Shown piece by piece: positions 25,138 to 34,873 of a DNA stretch of 64,000 bases (positions are counted from its first letter, which is position 1; every line of letters starts with the position of its first letter). The translations under genes were made by a program, and so were the position numbers. Source of the DNA: Pelagibacterium xiamenense (lineage in GTDB: Bacteria; Pseudomonadota; Alphaproteobacteria; Rhizobiales; Devosiaceae); the NCBI RefSeq assembly GCF_021166475.1, contig NZ_JAJOYS010000001.1, positions 992,001 through 1,056,000 of the forward strand, given 5' to 3'. The notes below the pieces were generated by a model. It was not told where the DNA came from and ran no database searches. It saw only the letters and a program-made list of their open reading frames with translations.

Positions 25138-26037
25138 GTGACAGGATTTTCTTTCCGTCTCGCTAAGGCCTCGCTCGCGGCACTCGCCGCATTCTCCCCC
25201 GCTGCCGCCATGGCGCAGGATGGATTTGCGGCCCCGGGACAGATTGGCTTGCAGACGTCGGTTACCCCCATCATGGACTCCATCACGGTGTTCCATGACA
25301 ACCTGTTGATGTGGATCATCACGGCGATCACGCTCTTCGTTCTGGCGCTCCTGATCTGGGTCATCGTGCGGTACAACCATCGTGCCAACCCCACACCCTC
25401 CAAGACGACCCACAACACGCTTGTCGAGATCGTCTGGACGGTGGTGCCCATCCTGATCCTCATCGTCATCGCGATCCCGTCCTTCGGCGTTCTGGCCGAT
25501 CAGGAAACCATCCCCGATGGTGAGCGCGGTTATCTGGGTGCCAATATCTTCTCGAGTGGCGAAGTTGCCGTGCCTGCGCCGGAGCTGACCATCAAGGCGA
25601 CCGGGTATCAGTGGTACTGGGGCTACGAGTACATGGACGACGGCGTCAATTTCGCCTCGATCATGCTCAACGACGAAGAGCGCGCCTCAGAAAAGCCCGA
25701 CGAACCCCGTCTCCTGGCGGTCGATCAGGAACTCGTCGTTCCGGTCGACACGACCGTGCGTGTCCTCGTGACCGCGGGTGACGTTATTCACGCCTTCGCA
25801 GTGCCCTCCTTCGGCATCAAGGTCGACGCGGTGCCCGGGCGGAACAACGAAACCTGGTTCTACGCCCGCGAAACCGGGATGTATTATGGCCAGTGTTCGG
25901 AATTGTGCGGCAAGGACCACGCTTTCATGCCGATCGCCGTGCGCGTCGTCACCCAGGAGCAGTACGATGCCTGGATCGCGCAGGCGGGCGAGGGCGACCT
26001 GGCCGGGGCCAACGCGCTTCTTGCGCAGGCCGAGTGA
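25138..26037 (+). CDS. coxB: Cytochrome c oxidase subunit II
   Basis: Subunit II of the aa3 oxidase accepts electrons from cytochrome c at its CuA centre. The 299-residue precursor has a signal peptide ending near AAAMAQ, two transmembrane segments (about 52-78 and 97-120) and a periplasmic cupredoxin domain. CuA ligands are all present: H218, C253, E255, C257, H261 and M264 in GQCSELCGKDHAFMP. I use the GTG at 25138 because AGGAGA stands 8 nt upstream and the signal peptide then begins naturally. First gene of the cox/cta cluster; coxA follows after 23 bp. Confidence 0.96.
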   Translation: MTGFSFRLAKASLAALAAFSPAAAMAQDGFAAPGQIGLQTSVTPIMDSITVFHDNLLMWIITAITLFVLALLIWVIVRYNHRANPTPSKTTHNTLVEIVWTVVPILILIVIAIPSFGVLADQETIPDGERGYLGANIFSSGEVAVPAPELTIKATGYQWYWGYEYMDDGVNFASIMLNDEERASEKPDEPRLLAVDQELVVPVDTTVRVLVTAGDVIHAFAVPSFGIKVDAVPGRNNETWFYARETGMYYGQCSELCGKDHAFMPIAVRVVTQEQYDAWIAQAGEGDLAGANALLAQAE

Positions 26038-26048
26038 AGATTGAGTGA

Positions 26049-27716
<1,668 letters not shown>

Positions 27717-27743
27717 ACCGGCGCTTCGGACGAAACGAACCTT

Positions 27744-27773
27744 GTGCAACCCGGCCCGCCGGGTTGCACTTTT
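27744..27773 (+). terminator. Hairpin with short T-tract between coxA and ctaB
   Basis: GTGCAACCCGG (27744-27754) and CCGGGTTGCAC (27759-27769) form an 11-bp stem with a CCCG loop, then TTTT. It may partly terminate transcription after coxA or stabilise the coxBA transcript, reducing expression of the downstream assembly genes. Confidence 0.6.
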
Positions 27774-27797
27774 AGAAAAGCACCGGGACCCTCACTC

Positions 27798-28727
27798 TTG
27801 GCTTTCGTGGAGCACAACGCAAAAACGGCATCGACATCCGCCGGGGGGCGGGTGGAGGATTACGTCGCGCTTTTGAAGCCGCGCGTGATGTCGCTTGTCG
27901 TGTTCACGGCCTTCGTGGGCATGCTGGTTGCTCCCGGGGATATTCATCCCTTCATCGGCTTCGTCGCCATCTTGTGCATCGCGGTGGGGGCAGGGGCCTC
28001 CGGCGCGCTCAACATGTGGTACGACGCCGATATCGACGCCATTATGAGCCGTACGCTCAACCGGCCGATCCCCTCGGGCCGCGTATCCCGCGACGATGCC
28101 CTGGGCTTCGGCCTGACGCTGTCGGCGTTCTCCGTCGGCACGCTGGGACTGGTGACAAACTGGCTTGCTGCCGGTCTTCTGGCGTTTACGATCTTCTTTT
28201 ACGTCGTCATCTATACGATGTGGCTCAAGCGCTCGACGCCGCAGAACATCGTGATCGGCGGCGCCGCCGGGGCCTTCCCGCCGATGATCGGCTGGGCGGC
28301 CGTGACCGGCACCGTCTCCATGGACGCGCTCATCCTCTTCATGATCATCTTCTTGTGGACACCGCCGCACTTCTGGGCGCTGGCGCTCTATAAGAAGGGT
28401 GACTACGAGGCTGCCGGCATCCCGATGCTGCCGAACGTCGCTGGCGAGCGCGCGACGCAGAACCAGATCGTCATTTATACCGTACTGCTTACAATCACCG
28501 GCTTCGGCCCGGTCCTGACCGGACTCGTGGGCTGGTTCTACGCGATCCCCGCCGCTGTGCTCGGCGCCATTTTCTCGGTTCTGGCCGTCCGCGTGCGCAT
28601 GGCGAGCGGCGTTGAAATGAAGCGCCGCGCCCGCGTCCTTTTCGCCTATTCCTTGAGCTATCTGTTTGTGCTTTTTGTCGCGCTGCTGGCCGATGTCGGC
28701 CTGATCAGGTGGTTCGGGACGGTCTGA
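27798..28727 (+). CDS. ctaB: Protohaem IX farnesyltransferase (haem O synthase)
   Basis: CtaB/Cox10 attaches a farnesyl group to haem B, giving haem O, the precursor of haem A for the oxidase. It is a UbiA-superfamily membrane enzyme with [15 protein letters not shown] followed by RPIPSGR, and a second region with [16 protein letters not shown]. The start is uncertain: no ATG lies near the N-terminus. I use TTG 27798, which has GGGA 9 nt upstream (309 residues); GTG 27807 is an alternative. A start at 27744 would put the coxA hairpin inside the gene and is unlikely. The stop overlaps the next ATG. Confidence 0.92.
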   Translation: MAFVEHNAKTASTSAGGRVEDYVALLKPRVMSLVVFTAFVGMLVAPGDIHPFIGFVAILCIAVGAGASGALNMWYDADIDAIMSRTLNRPIPSGRVSRDDALGFGLTLSAFSVGTLGLVTNWLAAGLLAFTIFFYVVIYTMWLKRSTPQNIVIGGAAGAFPPMIGWAAVTGTVSMDALILFMIIFLWTPPHFWALALYKKGDYEAAGIPMLPNVAGERATQNQIVIYTVLLTITGFGPVLTGLVGWFYAIPAAVLGAIFSVLAVRVRMASGVEMKRRARVLFAYSLSYLFVLFVALLADVGLIRWFGTV

Positions 28728-28888
28728 TGGCGGATGAGGAAAAGAACATGACCCAGGCTGAGATATTCCAGAGACGTCGCCGCCGCCGCTCGATCGCGAT
28801 CGGGCTGGCGCTGGGCGCGCTGGTTCTCATTTTTTACGCCGTAACCGTCATCAAGCTCGGTCCGGGCGTCTTCGACAGGCCGCTGTGA
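28727..28888 (+). CDS. CoxF-like small membrane protein of the oxidase cluster
   Basis: A 53-codon frame starting with an ATG that overlaps the ctaB stop (TGATG). The product begins [15 protein letters not shown], has an arginine run, one transmembrane segment (about residues 23-44) and ends KLGPGVFDRPL. Small single-span proteins in this position between ctaB and ctaG are known in alphaproteobacteria as CoxF-like proteins of unclear function, presumably oxidase assembly. Position, coupling and the hydrophobic profile support it as a real gene despite its size. Confidence 0.75.
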   Translation: MADEEKNMTQAEIFQRRRRRRSIAIGLALGALVLIFYAVTVIKLGPGVFDRPL

Positions 28889-28898
28889 GGGGACGACG

Positions 28899-29438
28899 AT
28901 GACCGCCGCGCACCCTATGCACCGCAAGGTTTCCAATCGGTCCATCGTCCTGATGGCGTCGGGCTTTGTCGCGTTTATGGTGGGCATGTCGTTCGCCGCA
29001 GTGCCGCTCTACAACATCTTCTGCGCGGTTACCGGGTATGGCGGCACGACGCAGGCTGCCGAATCCAACCCAAAGGGCGTGATCGACCGGGAAATGGGCG
29101 TACGTTTCGATGCCAATATCGACGCCGGACTGCCGCTGCGTGTCGAACCCGCTTCGGTGACGACGAGCAGGATGGGCGAAGTCGAAACGATCGTCTACCG
29201 CGCCACGAACCTTTCGAGCGAACCGCTCTCGACGACCGCGAGCTTCAACGTGACGCCGCCGACCACAGGCATCTATTTCAACAAGATCGAATGCTTCTGC
29301 TTTACCGAGCAGACGATTCCACCCCATACCACGGTGGAGATGCCCGTAACCTATTTCGTCGATCCCGACCTTGATTCCGACGACGGTCTGCGCACGATCC
29401 AGCAGATCACGCTCTCTTACACCTTTCACAAAAATTGA
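28899..29438 (+). CDS. ctaG: Cytochrome c oxidase assembly protein CtaG (Cox11)
   Basis: CtaG/Cox11 delivers copper to the CuB site of subunit I. The 179-residue protein has one N-terminal transmembrane anchor (about 15-37) and a periplasmic immunoglobulin-like domain. The copper-binding CFCF motif is at 132-135 within NKIECFCFTEQ, and C42 in PLYNIFCAVTGYGG is the third conserved cysteine. It starts 10 bp after the CoxF-like gene and precedes coxC. Confidence 0.96.
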   Translation: MTAAHPMHRKVSNRSIVLMASGFVAFMVGMSFAAVPLYNIFCAVTGYGGTTQAAESNPKGVIDREMGVRFDANIDAGLPLRVEPASVTTSRMGEVETIVYRATNLSSEPLSTTASFNVTPPTTGIYFNKIECFCFTEQTIPPHTTVEMPVTYFVDPDLDSDDGLRTIQQITLSYTFHKN

Positions 29439-29455
29439 TGGGGAACATCTAAATC

Positions 29456-30286
29456 ATGGCAGCTACCAAGAACCATGACTACCATCTGGTCGATCTGAGC
29501 CCCTGGCCCTTCTTCGGGTCGGTCGCGGCGCTCGTGATGGCCATCGGCGGTATTTTCTTCATGCACGGCTCGCCCCCCTGGATGTTTTTGGCCGGGCTTG
29601 CGGGCGTTCTTTATGTCATGTTCGCCTGGTGGTCGGACGTGGTGAGGGAAGCCGAAACCGGCTACCACACGCCGGTCGTCCAGCTGCACCACCGCTACGG
29701 CATGATCCTTTTCATCGCCTCGGAAGTGATGTTCTTCGTGGCGTGGTTCTGGGCCTATTTCGATGCCTCCTGGTACCCTGGTGAAGCCGTTCAGTATGCA
29801 CGTACGGAGTTCACGGGCGGTCACTGGCCTCCCGAAGGTATCGAGGTCTTCAACCCCTGGCATCTGCCGCTCTTCAATACCCTCGTGCTGCTGCTTTCCG
29901 GCACCACGGTGACATGGGCCCACCACGCGTTGCTCGAAGGCGACCGGGATGGGCTCAAATGGGGGCTTCTGCTCACGGTCTTGCTCGGGGTCCTGTTCTC
30001 CGGCGTGCAGCTCCTCGAATACTCCGAGGCGCCGTTCTCCTTCTCGGGCAATATTTACGGCGCGACCTTCTTCATGGCGACGGGTTTCCACGGCTTCCAC
30101 GTCTTCATCGGGACGATCTTCCTGCTCGTCTGTCTCCTGCGCGCGATGGCGGGGCAGTTCACGACCAAGCAGCATCTCGGTTTTGAGTTCGCCGCCTGGT
30201 ACTGGCACTTCGTTGACGTTGTGTGGCTGTTCCTTTTCGCGTCGATCTACGTATTCGGTTCCATTGGTGCCGTGGGCATCCATTAA
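29456..30286 (+). CDS. coxC: Cytochrome c oxidase subunit III
   Basis: Subunit III of the aa3 oxidase, which stabilises subunit I and supports proton uptake. The 276-residue protein has seven hydrophobic segments and family motifs such as [40 protein letters not shown] and [19 protein letters not shown]. Length is as expected. It ends the structural part of the cluster. Confidence 0.97.
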   Translation: MAATKNHDYHLVDLSPWPFFGSVAALVMAIGGIFFMHGSPPWMFLAGLAGVLYVMFAWWSDVVREAETGYHTPVVQLHHRYGMILFIASEVMFFVAWFWAYFDASWYPGEAVQYARTEFTGGHWPPEGIEVFNPWHLPLFNTLVLLLSGTTVTWAHHALLEGDRDGLKWGLLLTVLLGVLFSGVQLLEYSEAPFSFSGNIYGATFFMATGFHGFHVFIGTIFLLVCLLRAMAGQFTTKQHLGFEFAAWYWHFVDVVWLFLFASIYVFGSIGAVGIH

Positions 30287-30331
30287 ACCAACGCGAAAGG
30301 CCGGGGGCCTGCGGGCTCCCGGCGCACCTCA

Positions 30332-30709
30332 ATGAGCGATACGCAGCTTTCCCCCATCGCAACCGGTCTCGCGGGGCGCTGCCCCAGATGCGGTGAGGGG
30401 CGCCTGTTCTCCGGCTTCCTCGGCGTCGCCGACAAATGCGATAGCTGCGGGCTCGATTATTCGTTCGCCGACAGCGGCGACGGCCCGGCCGTCCTCATCA
30501 TGTTCCCCGTGGGGACCATCGTGGTCCTCCTCTGGCTCATCACCGACGCGTTGTTCGGCTTCCCGTTCATAGTGCACATCGCTCTGTGGTCGCTAACGAC
30601 CATCGCGCTTTCGATCGCGCTCTTGCGCCCCTTCAAGGGCGTGATGATCAACCTGCAGTATAAAGCCGGCGCCCGCCCCGGCGGCGGACCGGGGGATATG
30701 GAAGGCTGA
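30332..30709 (+). CDS. DUF983 family membrane protein
   Basis: A 125-residue protein with an N-terminal zinc-ribbon-like pair, CPRC (C17, C20) and CDSC (C36, C39), followed by two transmembrane segments. DUF983 genes are regularly found between coxC and surf1 in alphaproteobacteria; the function is unknown, presumably oxidase assembly or copper/zinc handling. The stop overlaps the surf1 ATG (TGATG), so the two are coupled. A GC-rich hairpin without T-tract lies in the short gap after coxC. Confidence 0.88.
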   Translation: MSDTQLSPIATGLAGRCPRCGEGRLFSGFLGVADKCDSCGLDYSFADSGDGPAVLIMFPVGTIVVLLWLITDALFGFPFIVHIALWSLTTIALSIALLRPFKGVMINLQYKAGARPGGGPGDMEG

Positions 30710-31500
30710 TGGCCGCCTCTACCGCGCCGGCTCGCAGGTTCGGCTCGCTGGGCCAGTGGACGTTCGTCGTCTTCATGGTGCTTCTGATGGCCCTGTTCGT
30801 GACGCTGGGCACCTGGCAGGTTCAGCGCCTCGCGGAAAAAGAAGCGCTCATCGCGCGCGTCGAGGCGCGTTTCAACGAGACGCCGGCCGCTTTTCCGCCC
30901 GCCGACACGTGGTCCTCGCTCGACCCTGAAGCCCTCGACTATCGTCCTTTCGGCGCCTCGGGCACGTTCAGGCACGATCTCACGGTTCTTGTCTTCGATA
31001 ACCTCACCGATGCAAACGGTCAGTTCTCCGGGCCGGGCTACTGGGTCATGGCGCCGCTCGAGACCCGCGACGGCGGCGTCCTGTGGGTCAATCGCGGGTT
31101 CGTGCCCGAAAGCCAGGCCGCCGCATTCGCGAACGGCGGGCTCGCCACCGAGGGCGAAATCACCATTCAGGGGATTGCCAGGCGTCCCCAGCAGGCCAAC
31201 CCCTTCACGCCGGGCCCCGAGGTCGCGAAACGTCGCGAATGGGTGCGTGATCCCGAGCGGCTTGACCTGTTCCTGCCCGAGGGGATGGGACCAGCAGCGC
31301 CGGTGACACTCGATCAGGTCGCGGGCGCGCCCGGTAGCCTGCCGCAGGGCGGGGAAACGCAGATTGTGTTCCCAAACCGGCACCTCGAATACGCCGGCAC
31401 CTGGTTCGGCTTCGCGCTCGTTACCCTCGTCATGCTCGGCTACTGGATCTGGCGCCAGCGCCACCCGGGAAATCTTGCCGAACGGGACAATGGCAATTAG
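30709..31500 (+). CDS. SURF1 family cytochrome oxidase biogenesis protein
   Basis: Surf1 (Shy1 in yeast) aids haem a insertion into oxidase subunit I. The 263-residue protein has the typical layout of one N-terminal transmembrane segment (about 17-37), a large periplasmic domain and one C-terminal segment (about 226-246). Motifs include GTWQVQRLAEKEALI, YRPFGASGTF and the final NRHLEYAGTWFGFALVTLV, matching the family. Last gene of the cox/cta cluster; thrC begins 32 bp later and may share the transcript. Confidence 0.93.
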   Translation: MAASTAPARRFGSLGQWTFVVFMVLLMALFVTLGTWQVQRLAEKEALIARVEARFNETPAAFPPADTWSSLDPEALDYRPFGASGTFRHDLTVLVFDNLTDANGQFSGPGYWVMAPLETRDGGVLWVNRGFVPESQAAAFANGGLATEGEITIQGIARRPQQANPFTPGPEVAKRREWVRDPERLDLFLPEGMGPAAPVTLDQVAGAPGSLPQGGETQIVFPNRHLEYAGTWFGFALVTLVMLGYWIWRQRHPGNLAERDNGN

Positions 31501-31532
31501 GGTGCGCCGAAAACAATAAGGGTTCCTCTTTC

Positions 31533-32933
31533 ATGCGGTATGTCAGCACGCGCGGTCAGGCGCCGGCCTTGGGGTTTTGTGACGCTGTTCTGGCCGGCCT
31601 CGCCCGCGACGGCGGTCTTTATGTCCCCGAAAGCTGGCCGCAATTCACCGCCGAGGAGATGCACAATTTCGCCAACCGGCATTATGAGGACGTCGCGCTC
31701 GCGGTGATTTCGCGCTTTGTCGGCGACGAAATCCCCGCCCAGATCCTCAAGACGATGGTCAAGGAAGCCTATCAGAGCTTCAACCATCCCTCGATCACCC
31801 CGCTCGTCGAACTCGAGCCCGGCCATTTCGTGCTCGAGCTCTGGCACGGCCCGACGCTCGCGTTCAAGGACGTGGCGATGCAGTTCCTCGCCCGCGTGAT
31901 GGACTATATCCTCGGCGAACGCGGCCAGCGCGCGACGATTATCGGCGCGACCTCGGGCGACACGGGTTCGGCCGCCATAGAGGCCTTCAAGGGCCGCGCG
32001 AATACCGACATCTTCATTCTTCACCCCAAGGGCAGGACCTCCGCCGTCCAGCGCCGGCAGATGACGACCGTGTCGGATGCCAACGTTCATAACATTGCCC
32101 TCGAAGGCACGTTCGACGATTGCCAGGCCATCGTCAAAGACCTCTTCGCCGACCACGCCTTCACGGACGCAGCCAAGCTTTCGGGCGTCAATTCCATCAA
32201 CTGGGGCCGCATCGTCGCCCAGATCGTCTACTACTTTACGTCGGCCATTGCGCTGGGTGCCCCGCACCGCCCGGTCACTTTCTGCGTGCCGACGGGCAAT
32301 TTCGGCGACATTTTCGCCGGCTATTGCGCGAAGAAAATGGGCCTGCCGATCGAAAAGCTGATCGTTGCGACCAATTCCAACGACATCCTGCGCCGCGCCA
32401 TCAAGGTCGGCCGCTACGACAAGCGTGGCGTTATCCCCACGGCCAGCCCGTCGATGGATATCGAGGTCTCGTCCAATTTCGAGCGGCTGCTGTTCGAAGC
32501 GCTCGACAGGGACGGCGAAAAGACCGCCGCGCTCTTTTCCGGGCTCAAGCAGTCCGGCGGTTTCGCCATCCCCGGCGTCGCGCTGGAGACCATCCGCAGC
32601 GACTTCGGCGCCGGCATGGCCGACGAGACCGCGACGTCCAACATCATTCGCGACGTTTACGCGCATTCGTCATATCTGATCGACCCGCACACGGCGGTCG
32701 GCGTCGCGGTCGGGCGCGGGTTCAATTTCGGTCACACGCCCATCATCACGCTGTCCACGGCGCACCCGGCCAAGTTCCCGGAAGCCGTCGAGGCGGCCAC
32801 CGGCGTCCATCCGGCCTTGCCCTCACGCCTTGGCGACCTAAATAATCGCGAGGAGCGCTTTACGGTGCTGGCCAACGACGCATCCGCCGTGGAAGATTTC
32901 ATTCGCGCAAAGACACGCGCCTGGGAGGACTAG
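31533..32933 (+). CDS. thrC: Threonine synthase
   Basis: PLP enzyme converting O-phosphohomoserine to threonine. The 466-residue protein is the long class found in Gram-negative bacteria and yeast. It begins MRYVSTRGQAP; the PLP lysine is K112 in HGPTLAFKDVAMQF. Cofactor and substrate motifs include ATSGDTGSAA and VPTGNFGD. The gene is followed after 4 bp by an M16 peptidase, an order I recall from many Rhizobiales. Confidence 0.97.
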   Translation: MRYVSTRGQAPALGFCDAVLAGLARDGGLYVPESWPQFTAEEMHNFANRHYEDVALAVISRFVGDEIPAQILKTMVKEAYQSFNHPSITPLVELEPGHFVLELWHGPTLAFKDVAMQFLARVMDYILGERGQRATIIGATSGDTGSAAIEAFKGRANTDIFILHPKGRTSAVQRRQMTTVSDANVHNIALEGTFDDCQAIVKDLFADHAFTDAAKLSGVNSINWGRIVAQIVYYFTSAIALGAPHRPVTFCVPTGNFGDIFAGYCAKKMGLPIEKLIVATNSNDILRRAIKVGRYDKRGVIPTASPSMDIEVSSNFERLLFEALDRDGEKTAALFSGLKQSGGFAIPGVALETIRSDFGAGMADETATSNIIRDVYAHSSYLIDPHTAVGVAVGRGFNFGHTPIITLSTAHPAKFPEAVEAATGVHPALPSRLGDLNNREERFTVLANDASAVEDFIRAKTRAWED

Positions 32934-32937
32934 AATT

Positions 32938-34197
32938 TTGACAGTAGCAAGCACGACCCTCGACAACGGCATGACTGTGATCACCGACACCATGCCGCAC
33001 CTGGAAAGCGCCGCGATGGGCGTCTGGGTGAAGTCCGGGTCGCGCAGCGAGAGGCACGACCAGCACGGCATTTCGCATCTTCTCGAGCACATGGCCTTCA
33101 AGGGCACCAAGAAACGCTCGGCCCGGGAGATCGCGGAGGCCATCGAGTCTGTGGGCGGGGATATCAACGCGGCGACGTCGATCGAGCACACGGGCTATTT
33201 CGCGCGTATCCTCAAGGACGACGTGCCCCTTGCCGCCGACATCCTCTCGGACATCTTGCAGAATTCGGTTTTCGACGAGAAGGAACTTGCGCGCGAACAG
33301 CACGTCATCGTCCAGGAAATCGGCGCCTCCCAGGACGATCCCGACGACCACGTCTTCGACCTTTTCCAAAGCGCCGCTTACCCCGAACAGCCGATCGGCC
33401 GCACGATTCTGGGTACCGCCGATACGGTGCGCAGCTTCGATACGGGTTCGGTGCGGGCCTATATGGACAGCCACTACGTCGGCGATCATATGGTGGTCTC
33501 GGCCGCCGGCAATGTGAACCACGACCAACTCGTCGACATCGTCAGCGACCGCTTCCACAACCTCAAACCCACCGGTGCGCCCGAGCCCGACCGCGCGAGC
33601 TACAAAGGCGGCGACAAGCGCGAGGATTCCGATCACGAGCAGGCCCATATCGTGCTCGGGCTCGAAGGCCGCGCTTACAACACCGACGGCTTTTATGCCG
33701 CGCAGGTCCTTGCAACCATCCTCGGCGGCGGCATGAGCTCGCGGCTGTTCCAGGAGGTCCGCGAGCGCCGCGGCCTGTGCTATTCGGTCTATGCCTTTCA
33801 TTGGGCCTTCGCCGATAGCGGCGTCTTCGGCCTTGCCGCGTCGACCGGCGGCGACGAGGTCGGCGACCTGATGCCCGTGCTGCTCGAAGAGTTGCAAAAG
33901 GCCGCGTTGGACATCACCGAGGAAGAAGTGATGCGCGTGCGTGCGCAAATCCGGGCGGGGCTCCTGATGTCGCTCGAAAGCCCGTCCTCCCGCGCCGGCC
34001 AGCTCGCGCGCCAGCAGATATTGTGGGGCCGCCCGATCCCGCTGCAGGAAACGGTCGACCGCATCAACCGGATCGACGCGGAGCGCGTCAAGCACGTGGC
34101 CGGGCAGATCCTCTCGGCGGCCAACCCCTCGGTTGCGAGCATCGGGCCGGTCCACAAGATGCCCGACTATGCAGCTATCGCTTCGAACTTCAAATAG
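32938..34197 (+). CDS. M16 family zinc metallopeptidase (processing-peptidase-like)
   Basis: A 419-residue pitrilysin-family peptidase. The inverted zinc motif is HLLEH (H47, E50, H51) with the third ligand E127 exactly 76 residues after H51, as in mitochondrial processing peptidase beta. The second half is the inactive domain with GGGMSSRLFQEVRERRGL. No signal peptide is visible, so it is probably cytoplasmic. The start is a TTG at 32938 with GGGAGGA 8 nt upstream, inside the thrC tail region. The substrate in bacteria is unknown. Confidence 0.93.
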   Translation: MTVASTTLDNGMTVITDTMPHLESAAMGVWVKSGSRSERHDQHGISHLLEHMAFKGTKKRSAREIAEAIESVGGDINAATSIEHTGYFARILKDDVPLAADILSDILQNSVFDEKELAREQHVIVQEIGASQDDPDDHVFDLFQSAAYPEQPIGRTILGTADTVRSFDTGSVRAYMDSHYVGDHMVVSAAGNVNHDQLVDIVSDRFHNLKPTGAPEPDRASYKGGDKREDSDHEQAHIVLGLEGRAYNTDGFYAAQVLATILGGGMSSRLFQEVRERRGLCYSVYAFHWAFADSGVFGLAASTGGDEVGDLMPVLLEELQKAALDITEEEVMRVRAQIRAGLLMSLESPSSRAGQLARQQILWGRPIPLQETVDRINRIDAERVKHVAGQILSAANPSVASIGPVHKMPDYAAIASNFK

Positions 34198-34210
34198 CGG
34201 CGGCCGGCGG

Positions 34211-34807
34211 GTGTTCGGTTTTGCCGTCATGCGCCAGCCAACGCCCGTTATCGAAGGCGATGGCCTGCTTCTGCGCTGCCCCCATCAGTCCGACCATATC
34301 GAATGGCGCGCGCTGCGCGTAAAGAGTCGCAAATTCCTCACACCCTACGAGCCGCGCTGGTCCGACGCCGAGCTGTCCGCGCGCAATTTTGCAGCCCGCG
34401 TCCGCCGCAATCGGCGCGATGCGATGTTGGGGACCGAGTACGCATTCTTCATCTTCACCCACATTGGCAAGCGTCTGACCCTCGTTGGCGGCCTGACGCT
34501 GTCCAACGTCCGCCGCCGCGCCGCCCAGAATGTGACGCTCGGCTATTGGATGGGTGCCGATTACGCGGGAAAAGGCATTATGACGCGCTCGGTTGCCCTG
34601 ATCTTGCCTTTTGTGTTCGACACCTTGGCCCTCCACCGCATCGAAGCGGCCTGCCTGCCGGACAACGATGCCTCGCGGCGGGTTCTCAAAGCGAACGGAT
34701 TTAAGGAAATCGGCATAGCCGAGCATTACTTGCAGATAAACGGCGCCTGGCGTGATCATATGCTGTTTGCGCTCACGCGAGAGCATTACGACGCTCTTGC
34801 CGGTTAA
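34211..34807 (+). CDS. GNAT family N-acetyltransferase (RimJ/RimL-like)
   Basis: An acetyl-CoA-dependent N-acetyltransferase of the RimJ/RimL type, about 198 residues. Recognisable parts are GDGLLLRCPHQSD, RALRVKSRKFLTPYEPRW, GYWMGADYAGKGIMTRSV (acetyl-CoA loop) and HRIEAACLPDNDASRRVLKANGF. The acceptor could be ribosomal protein N-termini or something else. The start is uncertain: GTG 34211 and ATG 34229 are both possible and neither has a good Shine-Dalgarno. It follows the M16 gene closely, so translation may be coupled. Confidence 0.88.
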   Translation: MFGFAVMRQPTPVIEGDGLLLRCPHQSDHIEWRALRVKSRKFLTPYEPRWSDAELSARNFAARVRRNRRDAMLGTEYAFFIFTHIGKRLTLVGGLTLSNVRRRAAQNVTLGYWMGADYAGKGIMTRSVALILPFVFDTLALHRIEAACLPDNDASRRVLKANGFKEIGIAEHYLQINGAWRDHMLFALTREHYDALAG

Positions 34808-34813
34808 GAACGC

Positions 34814-34841
34814 TTCGCCCGCGGTTGCCAAGCCGGGCGAA
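34814..34841 (+). terminator. Hairpin between the GNAT and GGDEF/EAL genes
   Basis: TTCGCCCG (34814-34821) and CGGGCGAA (34834-34841) form a perfect 8-bp stem over 12 nt. No T-tract follows. It may weakly end the thrC transcript; an RNA-stability role is equally possible. Confidence 0.35.
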
Positions 34842-34873
34842 ACGCCGTTACCAAAGAGTAAATTTCAGGATTT

